A stretch of 64,000 nucleotides of DNA from Streptomyces tanashiensis. GTDB lineage: Bacteria > Actinomycetota > Actinomycetes > Streptomycetales > Streptomycetaceae. The position numbers were made by a program, and so were the translations under genes. Of this stretch, positions 35,779 through 42,833 are shown piece after piece; the stretch's first letter is position 1, and every line of letters begins with the position of its first letter. Under the pieces are notes generated by a model. The model did no database searches and was not told the DNA's origin. It was given only the letters and a program-made list of their open reading frames with translations. The stretch covers positions 1 through 64,000 of the forward strand of contig NZ_BMRZ01000007.1 in assembly GCF_014648895.1 (NCBI RefSeq), read 5' to 3'.

Positions 35779-36383
35779 ACCCGCGCCGGGCGGCGGGTGC
35801 CGTCCTCGGGACCGGAACCGTGCTCTGCCTGCTCGCCGGCGTGGCCGTCACGGCCCTCGCCGTCCGGGTCGACGGCACGAGCATGGCCCCCACCCTCCAC
35901 CAGGGCGACCGCGTTCTCGTCGCTCCCGGCTCGGCGGGCCGGGCACGCCGGTTCGACGTGGTGCTGCTGCGGGCCGCCGGGAAGGAGGCCCTCCTGGTCA
36001 AGCGGGTGATCGCGCTGCCCGGCGACCGGGTGGCGATCGTCTCCACGCCGGACGCGCCCTTCCAGGTCCTTCTCCAGGAGCGGGGCGAGGGTCCGGTGCG
36101 CCGGGTGGTGGCGCCCCAGTGGGCGGCGCAGGCCCACCGCACGGGCGCCTGCTGCGGGCCCGACGGCACCCGGTCGGCGCGGCCCGAGCTGCGGACCGTG
36201 CCCGAGGGCGCGTTCTTCTACCTGGGCGACAACCCCGACCTGTCGGACGACTCGCGGGCGTACGGCTGGGGCGCGCTCGACCGGGTGGAGGGCCGGGTCG
36301 GGGTGCGCGCCTTCCCCGTCTCGGCGTCGCCCGGCATCGGCAACCGGCCCGTCCTGGAGGAGTACCGGGGGCCGGGCCCCTGA
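35775..36383 (+). CDS. Signal peptidase I
   Basis: A 202-residue type I signal peptidase that cleaves secretory precursors on the outer membrane face. There is one N-terminal transmembrane helix (about residues 8-28). The catalytic Ser36 lies in VDGTSMAPTLHQGD and the general base Lys76 in LLVKRVIALPGDRV. The C-terminal box is YLGDNPDLSDDSRAYG. All S26A motifs are present. The start lacks a ribosome site but overlaps a short upstream ORF (ATGA), so translation may be coupled. The neighbouring secreted proteins could be substrates, which is only a guess. Confidence 0.88.
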   Translation: MNPRRAAGAVLGTGTVLCLLAGVAVTALAVRVDGTSMAPTLHQGDRVLVAPGSAGRARRFDVVLLRAAGKEALLVKRVIALPGDRVAIVSTPDAPFQVLLQERGEGPVRRVVAPQWAAQAHRTGACCGPDGTRSARPELRTVPEGAFFYLGDNPDLSDDSRAYGWGALDRVEGRVGVRAFPVSASPGIGNRPVLEEYRGPGP

Positions 36384-36385
36384 CG

Positions 36386-36988
36386 CTATCGGGGGATCCG
36401 CTCCCGGCCCGTGCTCAGGGCGACCCGGACCACCGTGTCCGCGACGCGGCGGGCCGACTCCTCGGGTGAGGGGCCCGCCTGGACGATGTGACTGGCGGTC
36501 AGCCGGACTGCCGCGTCCACGGCCAGCTCGCGCGCCACCGGGTCGATGGTGGGCCAGGCCTCCGTGACGTACGCGTCGGCCATGGCCGTCGCCAGGTCGA
36601 AGGCCGCGGCGGACCGGGTCGTGAGGTACGAGAGGAGTCCGTCCTCGCCGGTGCTGGTGAGCATGGCCTTGATCAGCGGGTTGCGGCCGGCCAGCGTGAG
36701 GGTGAAGCCGACGGCCGCCTCGACGGCCGCGCGCAGGTCGTCCCGGTGCGCGTCCAGGCCCTGCTGGATGCCGACGAGGCAGCGCTCCAGCTCGCGCTGG
36801 AACAGGGCTTCGCCGACCGCCTCCTTGGAGGGGAACTCCGAGTACAGCGTCTGCCGGCTGACGCCGACCGCGCTCGCCAGGTGTGCCATGCGCAGCTTGT
36901 CGAAGCCGCGGTCCGCGACCGCCTCGTAGGCGGCGTCGAGCAGCCGCTCGCGCAGCAGTGTCCGGACCGTCTCCCTGAACCGTGGCAT
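36386..36988 (-). CDS. TetR-family regulator of the DUF6230/DUF6114 operon (predicted)
   Basis: A 200-residue regulator. The helix-turn-helix (about residues 15-60) has DRGFDKLRMAHLASAVGVSR then QTLYSEFPSKEAV. The C-terminal ligand domain is all-helical. It ends two bases after the signal peptidase stop, convergent. It is divergent from the six-gene DUF6230/DUF6114 operon, and the dyad GAAGTGT-tg-ACACTTC lies between, overlapping the operon -35. It is most likely a repressor of that operon and itself. Confidence 0.88.
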   Translation of the reverse strand: MPRFRETVRTLLRERLLDAAYEAVADRGFDKLRMAHLASAVGVSRQTLYSEFPSKEAVGEALFQRELERCLVGIQQGLDAHRDDLRAAVEAAVGFTLTLAGRNPLIKAMLTSTGEDGLLSYLTTRSAAAFDLATAMADAYVTEAWPTIDPVARELAVDAAVRLTASHIVQAGPSPEESARRVADTVVRVALSTGRERIPR

Positions 36989-37030
36989 CGGCCAAGCCTA
37001 GTCCAGGCGGAAATCTCTCCAGGATTGTCA

Positions 37031-37066
37031 GAAGTGTTGACACTTCTCAAGGAAGTGTCCAATTCT
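37031..37066 (+). promoter_or_regulatory. TetR operator overlapping the DUF6230 operon promoter
   Basis: The dyad GAAGTGT-tg-ACACTTC (37031-37046) overlaps TTGACA (37037-37042). An 18-bp spacer leads to AATTCT (37061-37066) as -10. A further GGAAGTGTCC (37051-37060) repeats one half-site. A repressor bound here would block RNA polymerase. Confidence 0.7.
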
Positions 37067-37123
37067 CGAGCAGGGAGCCGCAAAGTGTCATTCGACCAGT
37101 GCGGCACGACGGTTGGAGATCAC

Positions 37124-37810
37124 ATGCAGCACGAGACCCGGGGCGTCACCCGCTGGCGCAGATCGGCGTTCCTCGCCGTGCCCGCGACGGCAGCCATCGC
37201 CGCCATGGCCACGGCCATGGTGCAGGGCGCGCTCGCCGCGAACCTCTCGCTCACGAGCGTCCCCTTCACCCTCAGCTCCAAGACGGTCGCCGCCCCGCAG
37301 GGCATCGGCGCGGTCATGCACACGATCGACGCCGGCGGGGCCAAGGGCGCCGCCGAGGTCGGCATCGCCAAGGCGGGCCTCGACGGCATCTGCGTCCACG
37401 CCGTCCAGTCGGTGAACCTCCCGGTCATCGGCAGCCTCGGCACCTGGTCCCTCAACATCTCCTCGCCCGCCGCCGCGACCCCGCTCACCAGCGACCAGCT
37501 CGTCGCCGGTGCCGGGCTCCAGGCGAACAAGCTCGTGCTCGACGCCCAGGCGCTCAAGGCGGCCACGGCGACGCTCAACGCGAGCGACACCACCCCGAAC
37601 GTCATCGGCGCGGCCGCCGACGGCGCCGGGATCAAGGGCACCGGCATCAACGACGGCACCCCCGGCCAGTTCGGCCTCGACGCCACCGGCGGCCGGACCG
37701 ACATCAAGAACCTCAACGCCGACGCCAACGGCGCCACGATCGCCGGCGCGATCACCCTGCCGGACCTCGCGATCGGCATCGCCCACGGCGACAAGACCTG
37801 CGGCGCCTGA
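37124..37810 (+). CDS. DUF6230 family membrane-anchored exported protein (first copy)
   Basis: A 228-residue protein. A TRWRRSAFLAVPATAAIAAM anchor region and AQGALA-like boundary (VQGALAANL) precede a roughly 190-residue extracytoplasmic domain rich in beta strand. Two cysteines are shared with the other copies: one in LDGICVHAV and one near the C-terminus (KTCGA). They could form a disulfide. No function is known. GGAG lies five bases before ATG 37124. It is the first gene of a six-gene operon under a TetR operator and is followed by an intra-operon hairpin. Confidence 0.85.
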   Translation: MQHETRGVTRWRRSAFLAVPATAAIAAMATAMVQGALAANLSLTSVPFTLSSKTVAAPQGIGAVMHTIDAGGAKGAAEVGIAKAGLDGICVHAVQSVNLPVIGSLGTWSLNISSPAAATPLTSDQLVAGAGLQANKLVLDAQALKAATATLNASDTTPNVIGAAADGAGIKGTGINDGTPGQFGLDATGGRTDIKNLNADANGATIAGAITLPDLAIGIAHGDKTCGA

Positions 37811-37823
37811 CCCACGCACCACC

Positions 37824-37861
37824 CCGGGGCTCCGCGCCTCCCGTACGGCGCGGGGCCCCGG
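37824..37861 (+). promoter_or_regulatory. Intra-operon hairpin after the first DUF6230 gene
   Basis: A 15-bp stem (37824-37838 with 37847-37861, one G-U pair) with an eight-base loop lies between the first and second genes. It may attenuate transcription so that the first gene is made in excess, or stabilise its 3' end. Confidence 0.6.
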
Positions 37862-37895
37862 CCCTCCCCACCCCACCCACCGCTGCGAGGCCCCC

Positions 37896-38351
37896 ATGAC
37901 CACCGATCCGCCGCCCGAGCCGACCGAAGGGCCCGCCCGGGGCCGTGCGCGCCGCGCCTTCCGCCGCTGGCGCCGCACCCGGCCGTTCTGGGCGGCCCTC
38001 TGGACCGGACTCGGCGGCTTCGTCATCTTCTTCCTGCCGATGGCGCCGCTCGGCAGGATCCTCCAGGTCGGCGTCGGAGGCATCGCCGGCATGGCCGGCG
38101 GTGTCGTCCTGATGGCGATGGCCCTGCTCGTCCTGCTGCTGCCCGGACAGCGCCACACCGCCGGTGTCATCGCGGTGATCGCGGGCGTCGCCTCCTTCCC
38201 GCTCTCCAACCTCGGCGGCCTCTTCATCGGCATGTTCCTCTCCGTCCTCGGCGGCTCCATGGCCTTCGCCTGGCTGCCGGAGAAGCCCGCCCGCCGCCGC
38301 GGCCGCCTCTCCCGTACGGCTCCGGCCGCCGAAGGGAGCGGAACCGCGTGA
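37896..38351 (+). CDS. DUF6114 family membrane protein (first copy)
   Basis: A 151-residue integral membrane protein with four helices and basic ends. Family marks are RTRPFWAALWTGLGGF near residue 30 and SNLGGLFIGMFLSVLGGSMAF before the last helix. No catalytic residues are evident. DUF6114 genes typically sit beside DUF6230 genes, which suggests a membrane partner for the anchored protein. GCGAGG precedes ATG 37896. Its stop overlaps the next GTG (GTGA). Confidence 0.85.
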   Translation: MTTDPPPEPTEGPARGRARRAFRRWRRTRPFWAALWTGLGGFVIFFLPMAPLGRILQVGVGGIAGMAGGVVLMAMALLVLLLPGQRHTAGVIAVIAGVASFPLSNLGGLFIGMFLSVLGGSMAFAWLPEKPARRRGRLSRTAPAAEGSGTA

Positions 38352-39100
38352 ACCCCCTCACCTCCGGAGCCCGGGCGGGCCTCAGCGCCGCCGCCGACTG
38401 GAACGCCCGGATGCTCGCCCAGGCCGCCGACGGCACCCGCCGCGGCACCCGCTGGGGCCGCGGCGCACTCGCCCTCGTCCCCTCGGTCCTCGCCGTCGGC
38501 GCCCTCGGCACCGCCCTCGCGCAGGGCGCGCTCGCCGCCAACTTCAGCGTCACCGGGCAGCCCTTCACGCTGACCTCCAACGGGGTCGAGGGCAGCGGCT
38601 TCGGCGCCATCGTCAACACCCCCGCCGTCGGGCGCCCCGACGGCACCACCACCACCAGTACCGCGATGGCGCGCGTCGGCTTCGCCAGCGCCGGCCTCGC
38701 CGGACTCTGCGGCATCGTCCACCAGACGATCGCCGGAGTCCCGTACTCGCTGCTCCTGACGGGCGGCCAGAAGGTGACGGCGAGCCCGCCCACCGCCTTC
38801 ACCACCGACATCGACGCCTCGAACCTCTACATCCAGGCCACCGAACTCCAGGCGTACGGACCCACCACCCTCCAGAACGCCGTGCTCGGCCAGTCCGCCG
38901 ACCAGGTCACCGTCGCCGGCAAACCCCTCACCGGCGCCCTGCCCGGCGGCTTCGGACTCGGCTCGGCGGGCGGCGAGGGCGGCAGCTCCATCACGCTGCA
39001 CGGACTGAACGCCACCGCCTACGACGCCGAGATGGCCGGGGCGCTCGTCCTGCCCGACCTGAAGATCAGGGTCGTCGCGGGAACGGCGACGACATGCTGA
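38348..39100 (+). CDS. DUF6230 family membrane-anchored exported protein (second copy)
   Basis: A 250-residue paralogue. A cytoplasmic N-terminus of about 35 residues precedes RWGRGALALVPSVLAVGALG and the AQGALAANF boundary. The outer domain carries the shared LAGLCGIVHQ cysteine and ends with cysteine (TATTC). Start GTG 38348 overlaps the previous stop. The end overlaps the next ATG by seven bases, so translation is coupled on both sides. Function unknown. Confidence 0.83.
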   Translation: MNPLTSGARAGLSAAADWNARMLAQAADGTRRGTRWGRGALALVPSVLAVGALGTALAQGALAANFSVTGQPFTLTSNGVEGSGFGAIVNTPAVGRPDGTTTTSTAMARVGFASAGLAGLCGIVHQTIAGVPYSLLLTGGQKVTASPPTAFTTDIDASNLYIQATELQAYGPTTLQNAVLGQSADQVTVAGKPLTGALPGGFGLGSAGGEGGSSITLHGLNATAYDAEMAGALVLPDLKIRVVAGTATTC

Positions 39101-39480
39101 GCCGGGCGCGGGCGGCGCACGCCTGGTTCCGCGCGTTCCGCCGCACCCGGCCGTTCTGGGGCGGGGTGTGGCTGGTCGCCGGCGGCTGGACCGTCCTCAA
39201 GTTCTCCCTCAGTTCCCTGCAGTTGATCGTGAGCACGGGCTTCGGGGGAGTGGCCGGCTACCTCGTCGGCGGCGGCATGATCCTCTGCGGCCTCATCCCG
39301 CTCGCGCTGCCCGCCCAGCGGTACACCTTCGGGCTCATCGGCGCGGTCCTCGCCGTCGTCTCCCTCGTCGTCTCCAACCTGGGCGGCTTCCTGCTCGGCA
39401 TGGCGCTCGGCGTCCTCGGCGGCTCCATGATGGTCGGCTGGGGTGTCAAACGCCCGCGCGGCCGGGCGGTGGAAGGGTGA
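39094..39480 (+). CDS. DUF6114 family membrane protein (second copy)
   Basis: A 128-residue paralogue of the DUF6114 protein 1.2 kb upstream. It shares RRTRPFWGGVWLVAGG and SNLGGFLLGMALGVLGGSMM, with four helices. The start overlaps the previous gene and the stop overlaps the next GTG (GTGA). Repetition of the DUF6230/DUF6114 pair suggests a duplicated two-gene module. Confidence 0.83.
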   Translation: MLSRARAAHAWFRAFRRTRPFWGGVWLVAGGWTVLKFSLSSLQLIVSTGFGGVAGYLVGGGMILCGLIPLALPAQRYTFGLIGAVLAVVSLVVSNLGGFLLGMALGVLGGSMMVGWGVKRPRGRAVEG

Positions 39481-40133
39481 GGGCCCGGCCGTGCGGGGCG
39501 CGGACCGCGCCCGTCACACGGCGCACCCCGGCCGGCCGGCGCGCCCTCGCCGTGACGGCGGCCCTGGCGCTCGCCGTCGGCACGGCCGTCTGGTCGGGAC
39601 AGCCGAGCAGCGCCTCGGGCGGGGCCGCCACGGTCGAGCCGCTCGGCGTGCCCTTCCTGCCTTCCCCGGACCCGCTGCACGTCACCATCGGCAGCATGGT
39701 CGCCGTCTCCATGACGGTCCAGAAGAACGTCACCATCCGGCTCTCCGACGGCTCGACGCGCACCACCACCCAGTACACCTTCACCAAACTCAAGATCCGC
39801 TCGCACATGAACGTCGTCCAGCGGGCGGCCGGACACACCGTCACCATCGACGTGCCCGGAGAAGGCTCGCTCGGCGGCTACGACAGCGCCGGCAAGGCCG
39901 AGACGACGACGATGTGGGGGAACATCACCAACGTCTGCGTCCGCGTCCTCGTCAAGATCTGCGGAGTGCAGGGACTGCTCGACTTCTTCGGCTCGCTCAT
40001 CCCGCTCACCGCGGGAGCCGAGGACTTCACCGGCGACATCTACGCGATCCGGACGGTCGACGACCACGCGGCCCTCGACTCCACCGACAACCCCGTCCAC
40101 CTCCCCGGAACCATCACGGTGACCACACCATGA
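39477..40133 (+). CDS. Exported protein of the DUF6230/DUF6114 operon
   Basis: A 218-residue protein. A basic N-terminus and signal or anchor helix (RRALAVTAALALAVGTAVWS) precede a predicted beta-rich outer domain with Thr-rich strands such as SDGSTRTTTQYTFTKLKIRS. Two cysteines lie close together in VCVRVLVKICGVQG. I do not recognise the family; it is not an obvious DUF6230 copy. GTG 39477 overlaps the previous stop, and its own stop overlaps the next ATG (ATGA). Confidence 0.75.
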   Translation: MRARPCGARTAPVTRRTPAGRRALAVTAALALAVGTAVWSGQPSSASGGAATVEPLGVPFLPSPDPLHVTIGSMVAVSMTVQKNVTIRLSDGSTRTTTQYTFTKLKIRSHMNVVQRAAGHTVTIDVPGEGSLGGYDSAGKAETTTMWGNITNVCVRVLVKICGVQGLLDFFGSLIPLTAGAEDFTGDIYAIRTVDDHAALDSTDNPVHLPGTITVTTP

Positions 40134-40822
40134 GGACCCCCGGGGAAGGACGCACCCACTGGCGCCGGTCCCTCGCCGTCGCCCTGCCCGCGCTCCTCGC
40201 CGCCGGCGGCCTCGGCTCCGCCATGGCGACCGGAGCGCTGGCCGTCGGCCTCCGCATCCAGGACCGGCCCGTCGACTTCACCACCAGCAGCCTGTACGGG
40301 ACGCAGTACGGCGCCGCCGTCGTCGACCAGCCCGTCGTCCGGCCCGACGGCTCCACCGGCAGCGAACGCGTGCTCCGCATGGGCTTCGCGGACGGCGTCA
40401 TCAACGGCCTCTGCCTGAGCCGACGGCAGCAGATCGCCGGAGCCACGTACACCCTGCTGCTCACCCTCGGCGACGACGACCCGGGCTCCTGGGAGATCAG
40501 GACGAAGAACACCGTCCTCGACCTGCGCGGAGCCACCGGCGTACTCGACATGGACGGCATCGTCGACCTCAACACCAACGGCGCCGACGTGAGGACCGTC
40601 AAGGACGCCACCGGCGCGTACGTCGTCAACCCGCTCGGCAGCCCGCAGCACCGCTTCGGCATCCAGGCGCGCTACGCCAAGTTCGACCGGATCACCGGCA
40701 CCGCCCAGGACTTCCAGATCCCGGGCCTCCTCACGACGCCCGAGCTCTCGCTCTCCGTACGGCCCGGCACGGTCGCCTGCCCCGCCCCCGCGGCGCCCAC
40801 GGGGACGCCCGGCACGCCCTGA
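40130..40822 (+). CDS. DUF6230 family membrane-anchored exported protein (third copy)
   Basis: A 230-residue paralogue, last in the operon. THWRRSLAVALPALLAAGG and the boundary ATGALAVGL mirror the other copies. The outer domain has INGLCLSRRQQI and a C-terminal cysteine (GTVACP), so the cysteine pair is conserved in all three. It starts by ATGA overlap. The C-terminus ends in a short Pro/Thr-rich tail. Confidence 0.83.
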   Translation: MRTPGEGRTHWRRSLAVALPALLAAGGLGSAMATGALAVGLRIQDRPVDFTTSSLYGTQYGAAVVDQPVVRPDGSTGSERVLRMGFADGVINGLCLSRRQQIAGATYTLLLTLGDDDPGSWEIRTKNTVLDLRGATGVLDMDGIVDLNTNGADVRTVKDATGAYVVNPLGSPQHRFGIQARYAKFDRITGTAQDFQIPGLLTTPELSLSVRPGTVACPAPAAPTGTPGTP

Positions 40823-40941
40823 CCGTGCCGCCCCGCGCCCGACCGCGCTGTCACTCCGGATCGTTCCGGATGTCGTCCCCGGTGCCCCCGCCCCTACCGT
40901 GGCGACGGCGTTGGCGCACCCCCCCGACAGAAAGGCCCCTG

Positions 40942-42603
40942 ATGCCAAGAGACTTGTTACGCCGTGTGCTCACCCGAGTGGCCGTCGTCGCCGGTGCCGG
41001 GGCGCTGGCCGTCGGGGCGATCACCCCGGCCGCCACGGCCCGGCCCGTCCCCGAGCCGGGCCCGGGCAAGGACCGGCACGGCGTCTCCCGGTACTTCGGC
41101 GGCCCGGAGGGCTTCGCCATCCCGACCGTGCCCTGCGACCCGGCCGGACCGTCGGCCACCGACGGCCTCCTGGCCGACCAGCTCAACCCGCAGCTGAACG
41201 CGAAGATGGCCGGCTATCTCGACGCGTACAAGATGTCCTGCGCGCGGAGGGTGACGCAGGCGGTCAAGGACCGCGGGCTCAACCCGAGGGCCGCGGCGAT
41301 CGCCATCGCCACGATCATCGTGGAGAGCAGCATGAACAACTACTCCCAGGCCGTCGACTACACCAGCCTCGGGCTGTTCCAGCAGCAGGACTGGTGGGGC
41401 AGCCGGGAGCAGCGTCTCGACCCGGTGTACGCCGCCAACGCCTTCTTCGACGAGGTGGAACGCCAGTACCCGGGCGGCTCGTGGAACGACGAGGCGATCG
41501 GCGAGGTGTGCTGGCACGTCCAGCGTCCCCGGGAGGACCTGCGGTACCTGTACGGAGTCGAGGCGGGCGACGCGACGCTCATCGCCAACGCCCTCTGGTC
41601 CGGCATGACCATCGGCCCCGAGCACCCCTCCGGCTCGGGCCGTGTGGTGTCCGGGCGGTCCGTCGACGGGCGCCTGGAGGCCTTCGCCGCCGGCGCCGAC
41701 GGTGTCTACCACGCCTGGCAGACCGCGGTGAACGGCGGCTGGTCGCCGTGGCGGTTCGAGGGCGGACCGCGCAACGCGCAGCTGGCGGTGGCGGCCAACG
41801 CGGACGGCCGGCTCGAACTGTTCGCGCTGTCGGCCGGCACCTTCGACCACATGTGGCAGACCGGGCCCGGTGCCGGGTGGTCCGGCTGGGCGAACTTCGG
41901 CACCGGCGGATACCGGCTGGCCGCCGGCACCAACGCCGACGGCCGCATCGAAGTCTTCGCCTCCAACGCCGACGGCGTGTTCCACCGCTGGCAGACGGCA
42001 CCCAGCGGCGGCTGGGCCGGCTGGGAGGGAACGGGCGGCGGTCCGGCCGACGCGCGACTGGCCATGGAGAACGCGCCCGACGGGCGCCTGGAGGTCTTCG
42101 CCCTGTCGGACACGACGTTCCGGCACCTCTACCAGACCGCGGTCAGCGGAGGCTGGTCCGCGTGGGAGGACTTCGGCGGCGGCGGGCACGACGTCGCCGT
42201 CAGCCACAACCAGGACGGCCGCCTGGAGGTCTTCGCCTCCAACGCCACCGGTGTCTTCCACCGCTGGCAGACGAGCCCGACCTCCTGGTCGGCGTGGACG
42301 GGCACCGGCGGGATCCCCGACGCCGAACTGACCACCGCGCGCTCGGTCGACGGCAGGGTCGAGGTGTTCGCGATCAACTCCGCCACCGCGAGTCACGCCT
42401 GGCAGACCGGCCCGAACGCCGCCTACTCCGCGTGGGAGACCTTCGGCGGCGGTGGCACCGAGATCGGCGCGAGCAACAACGCCGACGGCCGCATCGAGGT
42501 GTTCGGCACCAGCCACGCCGGGGTCTACCACCGGTGGCAGACCGGCTTCACCACCTGGGCGGAATGGGGCTGGCTGAGCGATTCGGGGCCCGCGATCGAC
42601 TAG
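40942..42603 (+). CDS. Secreted lysozyme-like hydrolase with seven-bladed PLL-type propeller
   Basis: A 553-residue secreted protein. A signal peptide (residues 1 to about 34) precedes a lysozyme-like domain (about 85-225) with probable catalytic Glu128 in IIVESSMNN, then SLGLFQQQDWWGS and LDPVYAANAFFDEVE. Residues of about 233-553 form seven repeats of about 45 residues of the type ADGRLEVFA...GVFHRWQT, the PLL-lectin propeller pattern that binds glycans. It should cut peptidoglycan while held to a sugar surface. AGAAAGG precedes ATG 40942. Its TAG stop lies in the CTAG next to an IS end relic. A sister protein is at 52.6 kb. Confidence 0.87.
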   Translation: MPRDLLRRVLTRVAVVAGAGALAVGAITPAATARPVPEPGPGKDRHGVSRYFGGPEGFAIPTVPCDPAGPSATDGLLADQLNPQLNAKMAGYLDAYKMSCARRVTQAVKDRGLNPRAAAIAIATIIVESSMNNYSQAVDYTSLGLFQQQDWWGSREQRLDPVYAANAFFDEVERQYPGGSWNDEAIGEVCWHVQRPREDLRYLYGVEAGDATLIANALWSGMTIGPEHPSGSGRVVSGRSVDGRLEAFAAGADGVYHAWQTAVNGGWSPWRFEGGPRNAQLAVAANADGRLELFALSAGTFDHMWQTGPGAGWSGWANFGTGGYRLAAGTNADGRIEVFASNADGVFHRWQTAPSGGWAGWEGTGGGPADARLAMENAPDGRLEVFALSDTTFRHLYQTAVSGGWSAWEDFGGGGHDVAVSHNQDGRLEVFASNATGVFHRWQTSPTSWSAWTGTGGIPDAELTTARSVDGRVEVFAINSATASHAWQTGPNAAYSAWETFGGGGTEIGASNNADGRIEVFGTSHAGVYHRWQTGFTTWAEWGWLSDSGPAID

Positions 42604-42667
42604 GACTTGTCCGGTCGATCATGTGACTATCACCCGCCGTGCTCGTTGGTCCGGGCATGGGGCGGGG
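42604..42667 (+). mobile_element. Left-end relic of the IS5-type element
   Basis: 64 bp resemble the left end of the element at 48652 (GACTTGTCCGGTCGATCATG here, GACTCGCCCGCCCGATCATG there). Resemblance continues through CTCGTTGG to GGGGCGGGG and then stops. It also abuts a CTAG at 42600-42603. No transposase follows, so this is a solo or truncated end. Confidence 0.75.
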
Positions 42668-42774
42668 AGCCGGAGGCGCCCGCTGAGATGGCGGTGGCGG
42701 GACGCCGGGGTGCGCCTCTCGGGTGGCCGGGAGGAGGTGATCATGCGGCGGGTCCGGCAGGTGAACGCGGACGT

Positions 42775-42816
42775 CGGAGGGGCCTACCCGGGGTGTCCCC
42801 CGGGTAGGCCCCTCCG
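42775..42816. terminator. Strong terminator 3' of the ABC exporter
   Basis: A perfect 19-bp stem (42775-42793 with 42798-42816) with a TGTC loop lies 18 bp past the exporter permease stop. Confidence 0.88.
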
Positions 42817-42833
42817 CCGACTTCCGCACTCTG

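Noticed and set aside
42668..42774. Possible continuation of the IS relic into a transposase 5' part
   Set aside because: A few words such as GGTGGCGGGAC recur in the full element, but spacing does not match and no frame reads through.
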